A DNA stretch of 54,145 nucleotides, taken from positions 1 to 54,145 of the forward strand of contig JAJRUG010000057.1 in the NCBI GenBank assembly GCA_024277915.1, in the 5' to 3' direction. The stretch is from Gammaproteobacteria bacterium (GTDB lineage: Bacteria > Pseudomonadota > Gammaproteobacteria > Steroidobacterales > GCA-2729495). This document shows positions 1-8,545 of the stretch, piece by piece. Within the stretch, counting starts at the first letter, position 1. Each line of letters opens with the position of its first letter. A model generated the notes under the pieces. It was given only the letters and a program-made list of their open reading frames with translations. It had not been told where the DNA came from and did no database searches. Position numbers and translations under genes: made by a program.

Positions 1-479
1 GCTCCAGCTTTAATCCCAATCGCCGCCACCCGGTCCTGCACACGATAAGAGCGCACCGTGGCGTTGACTACGCAGCACCACGAGGGACACCGGTAAAGGC
101 GGCCGGAGATGGTAAAATTATTCACCGTGGCAGGAAAGGTGGCTATGGCAACGCAGTTATTTTGCAGCATGGCAGCAATATCACCACTCTTTATGCGCAC
201 CTGAACGGGTTTTCAAAGTCCGCACGTTATGGATCCCGGGTCAAACAAGGTCATGTGATCGGCTATGTTGGCTCCACCGGCCTGGCATCGGGACCTCATT
301 TACATTACGAGTACCGCCGTAATGGTGTCCACATGAATCCAAGGACTGTGAAACTCCCGGATGCTGACCCGATAGACCCTCAGTATCTGGCAGACTTCCG
401 GAAGGCTGCCCAACCCCTGCTTGATGGCCTTGATAATGGCAGGAGACGCATAGCTCTCAATACACCTGGCGACGAATGA
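1..479 (+). CDS. M23 family metallopeptidase, C-terminal part (5' end outside window)
   Basis: The reading frame is open from base 3 and enters from the left edge, so the start codon is missing. The visible ~158 residues are a LytM/peptidase M23 domain. The zinc-ligand motif HRGVDYAAP lies near residue 19 of the fragment, a glycine-rich GYGNAV stretch and the LYAHL motif follow, and the second ligand motif HLHYE closes the fold. M23 enzymes of this type cut peptide cross-links in peptidoglycan in the periplasm. The stop overlaps the anmK start (ATGA), so the two are probably co-transcribed, which fits wall turnover followed by anhydro-MurNAc recycling. The same pair occurs side by side in Pseudomonas. 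The N-terminal signal and any LysM or OapA region cannot be seen. Confidence 0.93.
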   Translation, partial: SSFNPNRRHPVLHTIRAHRGVDYAAPRGTPVKAAGDGKIIHRGRKGGYGNAVILQHGSNITTLYAHLNGFSKSARYGSRVKQGHVIGYVGSTGLASGPHLHYEYRRNGVHMNPRTVKLPDADPIDPQYLADFRKAAQPLLDGLDNGRRRIALNTPGDE

Positions 480-1660
480 CTACACAGCGTTTCATCGGAC
501 TAATGTCCGGCACCAGCATGGACGGTGTCGATGCTGTACTGGTTCAATTTTGCAATCAGGGACTGGATATTATTCAAACACTGAGTCAACCCTATGAAGA
601 CTCATTACACCAGCAGCTAAGTGCGTTGATCGCGAATCCTGATACCGCAGGTCTTGACACCTATGGCAACCTGCACATCCGCGTTGCGCGACAATTTGCC
701 GCTGTTACCCAAAAACTGCTTGCGTCAGCTGGAACAGCTGCTGATACCGTCACTGCGATAGGCAGCCACGGACAAACCGTGCTGCACTCACCACAGACTG
801 CTCACCCATTTTCGCTGCAACTGGGTGATCCGGGCACACTTGCAGCACTAACAGGCATCCGCGTTGTTGCAGATTTCAGAAATTCAGACATGGCGCTTGG
901 TGGTCAGGGAGCACCTCTGGCGCCGGCTTTCCATCGCTGGCTTGCCGGCGACGATGGTACTGATCGTGCTGTAATCAATATCGGCGGTATCGCCAATATC
1001 ACTATCCTGGCTGCTGACGGAAAGGTCACAGGCTTTGATACCGGGCCGGGGAATACTCTGCTGGATTCATGGTGCCGGAAACACCTGAACAAGCCCTTCG
1101 ATGATCAGGGTGCATGGGCGGAAACAGGAACGGTTGATCAGAATCTGCTGTCCCGGATGCGGAGCGATCCTTACTTCGCACAGCCGGAACCAAAAAGTAC
1201 CGGAACCGACTATTTCAACCTGCAATGGATACAAAAACAGCTCGGCGATGCGCAAAAAATAACCCATCATAATTCCGGGAGCACCGAATCGCATGCCCGG
1301 GATGTGCAGGCAACGCTATCCGAACTCACCGCAGCGGAAATTGCCAAAGGGCTGGCCAGAGGAATTACCAGTGCGAACCAGTGCGCCCCGAATCTTTCCG
1401 AGGCTCGCATCTGCGGTGGCGGCGCTAGAAACAGTGATCTGCTGCGGCGGCTACGCAAACTATCGCCAGGCTGTACGTTTGATACCACCGACTCATGGGG
1501 CGTACCGCCGGACTGGATTGAGGCAGTAGCCTTCGCCTGGCTGGCGAAACAAAGACTGGACGGTTGCCCGACAAATTTGCCAGAAGTTACCGGCGCCAGC
1601 GCATCGATATCACTTGGCGGACTGTACCTGCCAACCGACACTGCCAACTACCCCGGCTAA
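476..1660 (+). CDS. anmK: Anhydro-N-acetylmuramic acid kinase AnmK
   Basis: AnmK phosphorylates and hydrates 1,6-anhydro-MurNAc to MurNAc-6-phosphate, a cytoplasmic step of peptidoglycan recycling. The 394-residue protein opens with the family phosphate-binding signature GLMSGTSMDGVDAV and carries GSHGQT, the INIGGIANIT segment and FDTGPGN, all typical of the AnmK ASKHA-fold kinase. Its length is slightly above the usual ~370. The ATG overlaps the upstream M23 stop by four bases, which fixes the start by translational coupling. AmpD, which feeds the same recycling pathway, is about 20 kb downstream in this window. Identification is firm. Confidence 0.97.
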   Translation: MTTQRFIGLMSGTSMDGVDAVLVQFCNQGLDIIQTLSQPYEDSLHQQLSALIANPDTAGLDTYGNLHIRVARQFAAVTQKLLASAGTAADTVTAIGSHGQTVLHSPQTAHPFSLQLGDPGTLAALTGIRVVADFRNSDMALGGQGAPLAPAFHRWLAGDDGTDRAVINIGGIANITILAADGKVTGFDTGPGNTLLDSWCRKHLNKPFDDQGAWAETGTVDQNLLSRMRSDPYFAQPEPKSTGTDYFNLQWIQKQLGDAQKITHHNSGSTESHARDVQATLSELTAAEIAKGLARGITSANQCAPNLSEARICGGGARNSDLLRRLRKLSPGCTFDTTDSWGVPPDWIEAVAFAWLAKQRLDGCPTNLPEVTGASASISLGGLYLPTDTANYPG

Positions 1661-1754
1661 GACTTGTCCTTGCTGCTAACTGTGAGCCCTGCAGGTACAG
1701 GGTCTGTATGGCTTGATATATTGGTGCTCTCTTGTTCGTTCAGAGCTGTACCGC

Positions 1755-3833
1755 GTGGATGCCCCAAACCTGAAACTTCCCGACTATTTTATCAACCGGG
1801 AACTGAGCGCCCTGGAATTCAACAACAGGGTGATGCAGCTGGCAGTTTCTGAAGAAACGCCTCTTCTGGAGCGCTTGAAGTTTCTGTGCATCGTTTCGAC
1901 AAACCTCGATGAGTTTTTCGAAATCAGGGTCAGCAGCCTGAAACAGCGACTGGAAAGCGGCGCAGCACCGGGCGGGCCTGATATGCTCATGCCTCAACAG
2001 TGTCTCGCCGAAATCAGCACTCGGGCACATGACCTGGTAAAAAACCAGTATCGACTCCTGAACGAGACCATCATTCCGGCGCTGAGCGTCGAGGGAATTC
2101 GCTTTATCAGGCGCACCCGCTGGACCACAGCGCAGCGCGAGTGGCTGAAAGAGTTCTACCACCAACAGCTCGAACCGGTACTCAGCCCGATACTGCTTGA
2201 TACTGCTCGCCCTTTTCCGAAAATTCTCAACAAAAGCCTTAATTTCATCGTCGGCCTTGAGGGGATTCATGCCTTCGGCAGGCCTTGTCATCGCGCCATC
2301 GTGCAGGCACCACGCTCATTGCCGCGACTCATACAGCTACCGGAAAACCTCACGGATACCGGCCCCTGCGATTTTGTTTTCCTGTCATCGGTAATCCATG
2401 CATTCGTTGACGAGCTGTTTTCGGGAATGGAAATCAGCGGCTGCTACCAATTCAGAGTCACCAGAAACAGTGACCTCTATATCGATGATGAAGAAGTCAG
2501 CAATCTCGCCCAGGCGCTGGAGAGCGAATTGCTGGCCAGCCGCTATGGCGCCGCAGTCCGGCTTGAGGTTGCCCGCGAATGTCCGTCAGATCTTACGGAG
2601 TTTCTGCTGCGCATGTTCGGCCTGGAAAATGCTGATTTGTATCGTGTGGAGGGTCCGGTCAATCTGAATCGACTGATGGCGGTTTATGACTTGGCGAGAC
2701 GGGAGGACCTGAAGGACATCAGCTTCACGCCTGGCCTGCCGGCCTGCCTTGCCGAATCGGATGATCTGTTCGCCACGCTGCGCCGCCAGCAGATTTTTTT
2801 ACACCATCCCTACGAGTCATTCGCGCCGGTGCTTGAGTTCATTCGTCGCGCCTCAAAAGACCCCGATGTTCTTGCAATCAAACTGACTCTGTACCGGCCC
2901 GGCAGCAATTCTCCGATTGTCGCGGCGTTGATCAAGGCAGCGCAGGCAGGCAAGGAAGTCACCGTAGTGATCGAGTTACGGGCTCGCTTCGATGAAGCTT
3001 CCAATATCGCCCAGGCAGATCGTTTGCAGGAAGCAGGCGCGCATGTTGTTTATGGAGTCGTCGGGTTCAAGACACATTGCAAGATTGCGATGGTGGTGCG
3101 ACGGGAGGACGGCAAACTGAGACGTTACGTCCACCTCGGAACCGGTAATTATCACCCGGCTACTGCAAAACTGTATACCGACTACGGCCTGCTCACGGCA
3201 GATGAAAATCTTGGCCATGATGTCCATCAGATATTCCTGCAGCTCACCAGCATGATGCAGACAATCCCGTTAAGGCGGCTCATCCAGGCGCCTTTCCAGC
3301 TTCACGACCAGATAATCAGTTCCATCGAATCGGAAACCCGCAATGTGGCCAATGGCGGCAATGGGCACATCATTGCCAAGCTCAACGCCCTGGTTGAACC
3401 CGAAGTGATACATGCGCTCTACAAAGCAGCTAACGCAGGCGTAATGGTTGATCTGATCATCAGGGGCATTTGCTGCCTGCGGCCGGGCATACCGGGCATC
3501 TCGGAGAATATCCGGGTTCGCTCGCTGGTCGGCCGGTTTCTGGAACACAGCCGCGTGTACTACTTCCACGCCAATGGCGAGGAAAATGTTTACTGCGCGA
3601 GCGCAGACTGGATGGATCGTAATTTCTTTCGCCGTATAGAAGTCAGCTTCCCGATTGATGATCCGGAAACCAGGAAACGGCTGATCGGGGATCTTGATAC
3701 CTGTCTGAGTGATAACTGTATGGCATGGGAATTGTTGCCAGATGGACAATACCGGCTACTGTACCCTGAGCAGGGAGCACCGCGAATCAATGCGCAATCT
3801 GTTTTCCTGCAACAGTTGTCAGAGTCAGGGTAG
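1755..3833 (+). CDS. ppk1: Polyphosphate kinase 1
   Basis: PPK1 reversibly polymerises the gamma-phosphate of ATP into inorganic polyphosphate. The protein (~692 aa from this start) has the N-terminal FINRELSALEFNNRVM motif, the LYRPGSNSPIV loop, the catalytic-histidine region GFKTHCKIAM and the second conserved histidine in FLEHSRVYYF, followed by CASADWMDRN. I chose the GTG at 1755 because it places the family N-terminus (LPDYFINREL) about ten residues in. The frame stays open to a TTG at 1713. That TTG lies against an extended -10-like element (TGATATATT, 1714-1722), which would put the RNA start near 1730 and favours the GTG. The gene converges on ppx with only two bases between the stop codons. 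Confidence 0.93.
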   Translation: MDAPNLKLPDYFINRELSALEFNNRVMQLAVSEETPLLERLKFLCIVSTNLDEFFEIRVSSLKQRLESGAAPGGPDMLMPQQCLAEISTRAHDLVKNQYRLLNETIIPALSVEGIRFIRRTRWTTAQREWLKEFYHQQLEPVLSPILLDTARPFPKILNKSLNFIVGLEGIHAFGRPCHRAIVQAPRSLPRLIQLPENLTDTGPCDFVFLSSVIHAFVDELFSGMEISGCYQFRVTRNSDLYIDDEEVSNLAQALESELLASRYGAAVRLEVARECPSDLTEFLLRMFGLENADLYRVEGPVNLNRLMAVYDLARREDLKDISFTPGLPACLAESDDLFATLRRQQIFLHHPYESFAPVLEFIRRASKDPDVLAIKLTLYRPGSNSPIVAALIKAAQAGKEVTVVIELRARFDEASNIAQADRLQEAGAHVVYGVVGFKTHCKIAMVVRREDGKLRRYVHLGTGNYHPATAKLYTDYGLLTADENLGHDVHQIFLQLTSMMQTIPLRRLIQAPFQLHDQIISSIESETRNVANGGNGHIIAKLNALVEPEVIHALYKAANAGVMVDLIIRGICCLRPGIPGISENIRVRSLVGRFLEHSRVYYFHANGEENVYCASADWMDRNFFRRIEVSFPIDDPETRKRLIGDLDTCLSDNCMAWELLPDGQYRLLYPEQGAPRINAQSVFLQQLSESG

Positions 3834-3835
3834 CT

Positions 3836-5344
3836 TCAGCTCGACCCTGTTTCCCCTATCTCAAGATCAAACTCTGCTGAGTTCAGATAGGCCGCCTCAC
3901 GATCGAGGTCTGCCATGGTCAGGGGGCTGGACTCCTGCCACCCGGCGGGCAATAGCAATCTCAACCAGCGACTCTTCGCCTGTAGGGTCACCTCCGGCAA
4001 TGCCGCGGTGGTACGACTGCGGTGAAACAGTACCGCCAGTCGCAAAATTATCGCCAATCGAACAACCCGTTTTTGCCGGCTTCGCTGCATTTCGAAAAAC
4101 AGATCAGGATTGAATTTCTTGCGATGCGCGCCCACCAGACAGGCCAACAGGCGCTGTTCGTCTCGTGGGAAACCCGGCATATCGGCATGTTCAAGCAGAT
4201 AAGCCGCATGGTGATGATACCCGGAGTGGGCGATATCCAGGCCCACCTCATGCAGCTTTGCTGCCCAGGAAAGAATCAACCGATCAGAAGGCCGGGCCAG
4301 ATCCCACTCGGCCTTCACCTGATTGATCAACATCAGTGCTGTGTGCTCAACACGCTGTGCCTGTTCGAGGTCGACATGGAACCTGGCCTGCATCGCCCGG
4401 ATGGTTCGGACTCTCGCATCTTCATCCGTTAGCCGACCGACCAGGTCATACAAAATCCCTTCCCGAAGTGCACCATCGGATACGATCATATGCTTCACAT
4501 CCAGCGTCGCCATCACTTCAGCGAGAATCGCTACGCCGCCGGGAAACACAGGGGCGCGCTCCGCCGACAACCCATCAAGGTGCAGCTTGTCGAGATGCCC
4601 GGCATCGACTATGGCTGAAATCAGTTGATCAAGGCCCTTTGATGTAATCGTGATGCGCTTCGTATGCATCGCAGTCAATACCGCCTGCGCCGCACGAATC
4701 GTTCCTGATGTGCCGGTCACTCGTTCGGGAGCAACTTGCCAAAACATTGATTTCACCGGTTCGAGCTCAAGACGCGCGGCGAGTCTGGCATGTTTGAACC
4801 TTGAGGCTGTTAATTTGCCACCAGCGAAGCAGGTTTCACTTAACCCGACACATCCCACCTGCAGGCTCACCATTGATTTTGGCTCCGGTCCGGAGCCATG
4901 AATGATCTCGGTACTGCCACCACCAATATCCACCACCAATTGCGAGCCCTCTACCGCGGGCAGGCTGTGGCTGGAGCCAAGATAAATCAGGCGAGCTTCT
5001 TCTATTCCGGAAATAATTTCCACGCCATGACCCAGCAGGTTTTCTGCCTCTTCCAGAAAGGCATCACCTTTTCTCAGCCTGCGCAGTGTATTGGTGCCAA
5101 CGATGCGCACGCGATGTTCGGGAAAATCGCGCAACCGCTCCCCGAATCGGGACAAGCACTCGACTGCTCTTTGCCGGCTCAACTGATCCAGCCGACCGGT
5201 GTGATCCAGCCCGGCGGCAAGCCGTACCATTTCACGCAGCCGGTCAATGACTGTGAGTTGCCCGTGAGAGAACCGGGCAACAACCATATGGAAGCTGTTT
5301 GAACCGAGATCTACTGCGGCGAGAACCTGAGACTGTTCGGACAC
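3836..5344 (-). CDS. ppx: Exopolyphosphatase / guanosine pentaphosphate phosphatase (Ppx/GppA family)
   Basis: The 502-residue protein starts with GTG (AVDLGSNSFHMVVARF) and has the ASKHA phosphate loops DLGSNSFHM and VDIGGGSTEI plus the long C-terminal HD-like helical region (AAKLHEVGLDIAHSGYHHH) seen in E. coli Ppx. It hydrolyses terminal phosphates from polyphosphate and may act on pppGpp; sequence alone does not separate Ppx from GppA. It faces ppk tail to tail with two bases between stops, so the synthesising and degrading enzymes are adjacent but not in one operon. The 87 bases between this start and the bactofilin stop hold no clear terminator. Confidence 0.94.
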   Translation of the reverse strand: MSEQSQVLAAVDLGSNSFHMVVARFSHGQLTVIDRLREMVRLAAGLDHTGRLDQLSRQRAVECLSRFGERLRDFPEHRVRIVGTNTLRRLRKGDAFLEEAENLLGHGVEIISGIEEARLIYLGSSHSLPAVEGSQLVVDIGGGSTEIIHGSGPEPKSMVSLQVGCVGLSETCFAGGKLTASRFKHARLAARLELEPVKSMFWQVAPERVTGTSGTIRAAQAVLTAMHTKRITITSKGLDQLISAIVDAGHLDKLHLDGLSAERAPVFPGGVAILAEVMATLDVKHMIVSDGALREGILYDLVGRLTDEDARVRTIRAMQARFHVDLEQAQRVEHTALMLINQVKAEWDLARPSDRLILSWAAKLHEVGLDIAHSGYHHHAAYLLEHADMPGFPRDEQRLLACLVGAHRKKFNPDLFFEMQRSRQKRVVRLAIILRLAVLFHRSRTTAALPEVTLQAKSRWLRLLLPAGWQESSPLTMADLDREAAYLNSAEFDLEIGETGSS

Positions 5345-5431
5345 GCGCTGCTCTGCGACAAAGATTGCGTTTAAGTTACCACACTATTGTTGATTGACCG
5401 GAGCGCGTCGGTGTGGCTTGAGAAACAGTAA

Positions 5432-5884
5432 TCAGGATACTACAGCGCCCCTGATGTTCAGCGTATCACCTTTCTCGTCAGCAACCTGATTCTGGACGAC
5501 CTTGGCCTTTTGTTTTTCTTTTGTCGCACCGGGTTCATGAATCAACTTGCCGTTTACTTCTGCGCCGGCGACCATTTCCAGCAGTTCGTAGTAAAGATCA
5601 CCGATCACCCGTGCCGTCGTGCCCAGCTCTACCCGTTCACTGGCATGCACATCACCCTGTACCGTACCGTTCAGGATGATCCTCGGTACGCTCACGCTGC
5701 CCTCTACACGACCATCCTCGCTGATACTCAGATAGCCCTCCGGATCGCGATCCGCAACGACACTACCGTGTACCACGCCATCGATATGGCAGCCGCCCTC
5801 AAAGTGCAGATCCCCCTCAATGCGGGTTCCTGCGCCTATCAGAGTCTGAATCGCAACGTGTTTCCGTCGATTCTTGCCAAACAT
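5432..5884 (-). CDS. Bactofilin family polymer protein
   Basis: Bactofilins form nucleotide-free cytoskeletal filaments that place cell-wall and polar machinery. The 150-residue protein has the DUF583 right-handed beta-helix with short hydrophobic repeats (GAGTRIEGDLHFEGG, HIDGVVHGSV, GRVEGSV, NGTVQGDV, TARVIGDL, AEVNGKL) between a short basic N-terminus and a charged C-terminal tail. I start it at the ATG giving MFGKNRRK, which has GGAG five bases upstream. An in-frame ATG four codons earlier lacks this spacing. It lies downstream of the DUF6776-type gene on the same strand after a 115-bp gap. The neighbouring wall-recycling genes fit a cell-envelope role. Confidence 0.9.
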   Translation of the reverse strand: MFGKNRRKHVAIQTLIGAGTRIEGDLHFEGGCHIDGVVHGSVVADRDPEGYLSISEDGRVEGSVSVPRIILNGTVQGDVHASERVELGTTARVIGDLYYELLEMVAGAEVNGKLIHEPGATKEKQKAKVVQNQVADEKGDTLNIRGAVVS

Positions 5885-5999
5885 ACCTTCTCCCATGCCA
5901 TTGTTGAGGCGAATAATCCGAGCCTGATGGATAGTGTAGCTTTGCTAACTTGGGTAAAACCAGACTCCGGTCACACCATGCGGATATTCCTGTCGAGGA

Positions 6000-6725
6000 T
6001 CAACTCGTTCGAACGTTCCAGTCAAACGTTTCCTCCACCGCCTTGGCGGCTCTGCCTTTGGGCGTAAGCTTGACTATAACGCGCTGCGGCGCAAATCCGT
6101 CTGGAAGAACGAGTACCGTCCGAAGGCCCTGAAAATACCGAAAAGAAAAATTCAGCCTGTTACTCAGCGGCTCGGATCCGGACATCTGCGCAAGATTCAG
6201 CGAGACAGGTTCACCGTCCCGGATTCCTTCCACACGCATTTCCACAAACCCGTTGATTGTCCGGTTGCTGCGCAATGTTTGTGCCAGTACCAGCCGCACA
6301 CTGTATGAAGTGGCCGCATCTCCCTTCAATAACTCGAACCCTTGAATGCGTATCCCGGCCTCCTGGTTCGGAGATGAAACAATCCCTTTATAGAACTCCA
6401 GCTGTTCCTGTTGCTCGAGTATGGTCGCCTGCAGGTCTTGCTGCCCGCCCTCTACCAGTTTGTAGGCCTCGGAGCTGATCTTGATGCTCATCTCCAGCTG
6501 GGCAACTTTCCTGCTTAACTCTTCGTTATCAGTTTCAACCTGGGCAAGTTGATTCTGCAAACTCTGGTATTCGGCACGAGCCTCGAAACGGTTATGACCC
6601 GCCTGAATTTGCCCTAGCTGATACGCCAGCCACACAACAACAACAGAACTGACCAGCCCTATGGCAATCGCCACGCGGGAAATACGCGGCAGACGTGTAT
6701 TGATAATGAGGTTGCGCCTGGTCAT
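6000..6725 (-). CDS. DUF6776-type inner-membrane coiled-coil protein
   Basis: A 241-residue protein with one N-terminal membrane segment (about residues 18-38, VAIAIGLVSSVVVVWLAYQL) after a basic cytoplasmic tail. A coiled-coil of roughly 60 residues follows (EYQSLQNQLAQVETDNEELS...), then a C-terminal beta-rich periplasmic domain ending in FDWNVRTS. Coiled-coil proteins with this layout sit beside bactofilin genes in pseudomonads and relatives and are named DUF6776 (from memory, not searched). The function is not established; a membrane partner for bactofilin is an inference from neighbourhood and topology. The ATG follows the rppH stop by one base, so the two are coupled. A longer frame upstream lies inside rppH and is not used. 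Confidence 0.8.
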   Translation of the reverse strand: MTRRNLIINTRLPRISRVAIAIGLVSSVVVVWLAYQLGQIQAGHNRFEARAEYQSLQNQLAQVETDNEELSRKVAQLEMSIKISSEAYKLVEGGQQDLQATILEQQEQLEFYKGIVSSPNQEAGIRIQGFELLKGDAATSYSVRLVLAQTLRSNRTINGFVEMRVEGIRDGEPVSLNLAQMSGSEPLSNRLNFSFRYFQGLRTVLVLPDGFAPQRVIVKLTPKGRAAKAVEETFDWNVRTS

Positions 6726-6726
6726 A

Positions 6727-7266
6727 TTATACGTCTGGTGTTTTCTGCCATTTCTGAGGCCACCATTGTGGTCTTGGCGGTACCCCATGAGGAAACAAAG
6801 CCGGCCCCAGTTCATCAAGTGCCTGAATATAAACCTGGCGTTTGAAATAAATAACTTCTTTAACAGGTCGCCAGTAATCAACCCACCGCCATCGGTCGAA
6901 TTCCGGTTCTCCCATCGTATCAAGGCGTACATGACTCTCCGGTGAAATCAGCTTCAGCAGAAACCATATCTGCTTCTGGCCAATGCATACCGGCTCCGAC
7001 CCTTTGCGAATAAAGCGCTCGGGCAATTGGTATTTGAGCCATTCACTGGTACTACCCAGCAAGTCCACATCCTCTATACGCAGCCCTAACTCTTCTTGCA
7101 GCTCACGGTACATGGCTTGCTCGGGCGATTCATCAAGGTTGACACCACCTTGGGGAAACTGCCATCCGGAATTCCCCAACCGTCCGGCCAGCAGCACAGA
7201 ACCATTCTCATCGCTGAGAATGATGCCTACGTTAGCTCTGTATCCCTGTGGGTCAATATCGTCCAT
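6727..7266 (-). CDS. rppH: RNA pyrophosphohydrolase RppH (Nudix)
   Basis: RppH removes pyrophosphate from the 5' end of mRNAs and so triggers RNase E-dependent decay. The 179-residue protein has a canonical Nudix box at residues 40-62 (G-x5-E-x7-REL-x-EELGL) and the RppH-type start DPQGYRANVGIIL, with GWQFPQGGV preceding the box and WRWVDYWRP after it. It starts with ATG at the edge of a 126-bp divergent spacer shared with btuC. The tail (PPRPQWWPQKW) is longer and more Trp/Pro-rich than in the short E. coli protein. It is coupled to the downstream membrane-protein gene. Confidence 0.96.
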   Translation of the reverse strand: MDDIDPQGYRANVGIILSDENGSVLLAGRLGNSGWQFPQGGVNLDESPEQAMYRELQEELGLRIEDVDLLGSTSEWLKYQLPERFIRKGSEPVCIGQKQIWFLLKLISPESHVRLDTMGEPEFDRWRWVDYWRPVKEVIYFKRQVYIQALDELGPALFPHGVPPRPQWWPQKWQKTPDV

Positions 7267-7392
7267 TTGCTGCTATGACGCCCCCTGAAACTTCACGGTC
7301 AACTGTACTATCTTTCCACATTCCGGATCACGGTGTCACGGGCCTGATTCCAGATTCGTATCAACCTCTCGTCATGCGTACACTTCCACGCC

Positions 7393-8385
7393 ATGCGGAT
7401 TCAGCCAAAATCGCTCATCGCCCTGACCAGCGGGATTGCAGCAGCCGCGCTGCTGATCGCACTATCAACCGGCAGCGGCTCTGCTAATTGGGAAACCCTG
7501 TGGCAAATGATCCAGGGTACGGCTGATCCCGGAGCCAGAGATATTATTCTGAAGCTGCGCTTGCCGCGGGCGCTGGCTGCCTTTGGGACGGGCGCCTCTT
7601 TGGCACTGGCTGGTGTGCTGATGCAAGTATTGCTGCGCAATCCACTGGCTGACCCCTACATTCTGGGCACCTCGGGTGGAGCAGCCGTAGCGGCATTAGC
7701 AGCAATGATCGCTGGCGCATCTGCACTGGTGGTAGATATCAGCGCCTTCGCCGGGTCTTTGGGCAGCACCCTGCTGGTATTCATGATCGCCCGCTCAGAT
7801 GGCGCGTGGACACCAGGACGCCTGCTACTGACTGGTGTAGTCATCGCCGCGGGCTGGAGCGCTATGGTCAGCCTGATGCTGGTCATGACACCCGATGCCA
7901 ATCTGCGCGGCATCCTGTTCTGGCTGATGGGGGATTTCTCATTTGCAGGAAATCCAATACCAAGCCTGGTTACAGCTGGTGGAGCCGGCTTGATCGGCCT
8001 GGCACTGGCCAACTCGCTGAATGTATTGGCTACCGGCGACCAACAAGCTGCCCTGCTGGGACTCAGCGTCCGGCCGATGCGGATCATGGTTTATTTTTTG
8101 AGCGCCCTGCTCACTGCAGTTGCGGTAACCACTGCCGGCACGGTTGGATTTGTCGGGCTGGTGGTGCCCCATCTGATTCGCCTGGTCAGTACCGCGGATC
8201 ACCGCAGCGTGATTCCCGGAGCGATATTGGTTGGTGGCAGTCTGCTGGTCATCGCCGATACGCTGGCACGAACGATTGTCGCCCCCCGTCAGCTTCCTGT
8301 TGGCGCCATTACTGCTATGGTTGGTGTGCCGCTGTTTCTGTTTCTGTTGAGACGGGGCCAGTCAAGCTCTGATAAATCTGGCTAG
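7393..8385 (+). CDS. btuC: FecCD-family ABC permease, probably vitamin B12 permease BtuC
   Basis: A 330-residue polytopic membrane protein of the BtuC/FecCD family with about ten hydrophobic helices. It has the family signature LRLPRALAAFGTGASLALAGVLMQ (residues ~55-78), RNPLADPYILGTSGGA, and the cytoplasmic coupling region near GTVGFVGLVVPHLIR. Such permeases import cobalamin or ferric siderophores with a FepC/BtuD ATPase and a periplasmic lipoprotein. B12 is the likely substrate because the only matching ATPase and binding protein here lie next to a cobalamin adenosyltransferase. Unusually, the ATPase is 7.9 kb downstream. I see no cobalamin riboswitch in the 126-bp spacer to rppH. Family sure, substrate inferred. 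Confidence 0.88.
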   Translation: MRIQPKSLIALTSGIAAAALLIALSTGSGSANWETLWQMIQGTADPGARDIILKLRLPRALAAFGTGASLALAGVLMQVLLRNPLADPYILGTSGGAAVAALAAMIAGASALVVDISAFAGSLGSTLLVFMIARSDGAWTPGRLLLTGVVIAAGWSAMVSLMLVMTPDANLRGILFWLMGDFSFAGNPIPSLVTAGGAGLIGLALANSLNVLATGDQQAALLGLSVRPMRIMVYFLSALLTAVAVTTAGTVGFVGLVVPHLIRLVSTADHRSVIPGAILVGGSLLVIADTLARTIVAPRQLPVGAITAMVGVPLFLFLLRRGQSSSDKSG

Positions 8386-8455
8386 ACTCGCATTGACCTA
8401 CTCGCTAATCTGGCCGTAGACAGCAACGATTTTCCCATCAGACCGGGGTCAGGCC

Positions 8456-8473
8456 GCTAAACTCAGGTTTAGC
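8456..8473. repeat. Perfect inverted repeat upstream of the R-M operon
   Basis: GCTAAAC-TCAG-GTTTAGC is a perfect 7-bp inverted repeat with a 4-base spacer, 72 bases before the methyltransferase start. No U run follows, so it is not an obvious terminator of btuC. An operator for a regulator of the restriction-modification genes is possible, but no controller gene is present here. Confidence 0.45.
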
Positions 8474-8545
8474 CCATATATCGAAGTTGATCGCGACTAT
8501 AAATGGTTCTATTTTTAGATCACCGGGCATTTAACGGAGTATGAC

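Noticed and set aside
1664-1852. 62-codon frame at the anmK-ppk junction
   Set aside because: It overlaps the conserved N-terminus of PPK1 in another frame and resembles nothing known.
7267-7392. Cobalamin riboswitch expected before btuC
   Set aside because: The spacer is only 126 bases and no B12-box-like sequence or extended fold is visible.
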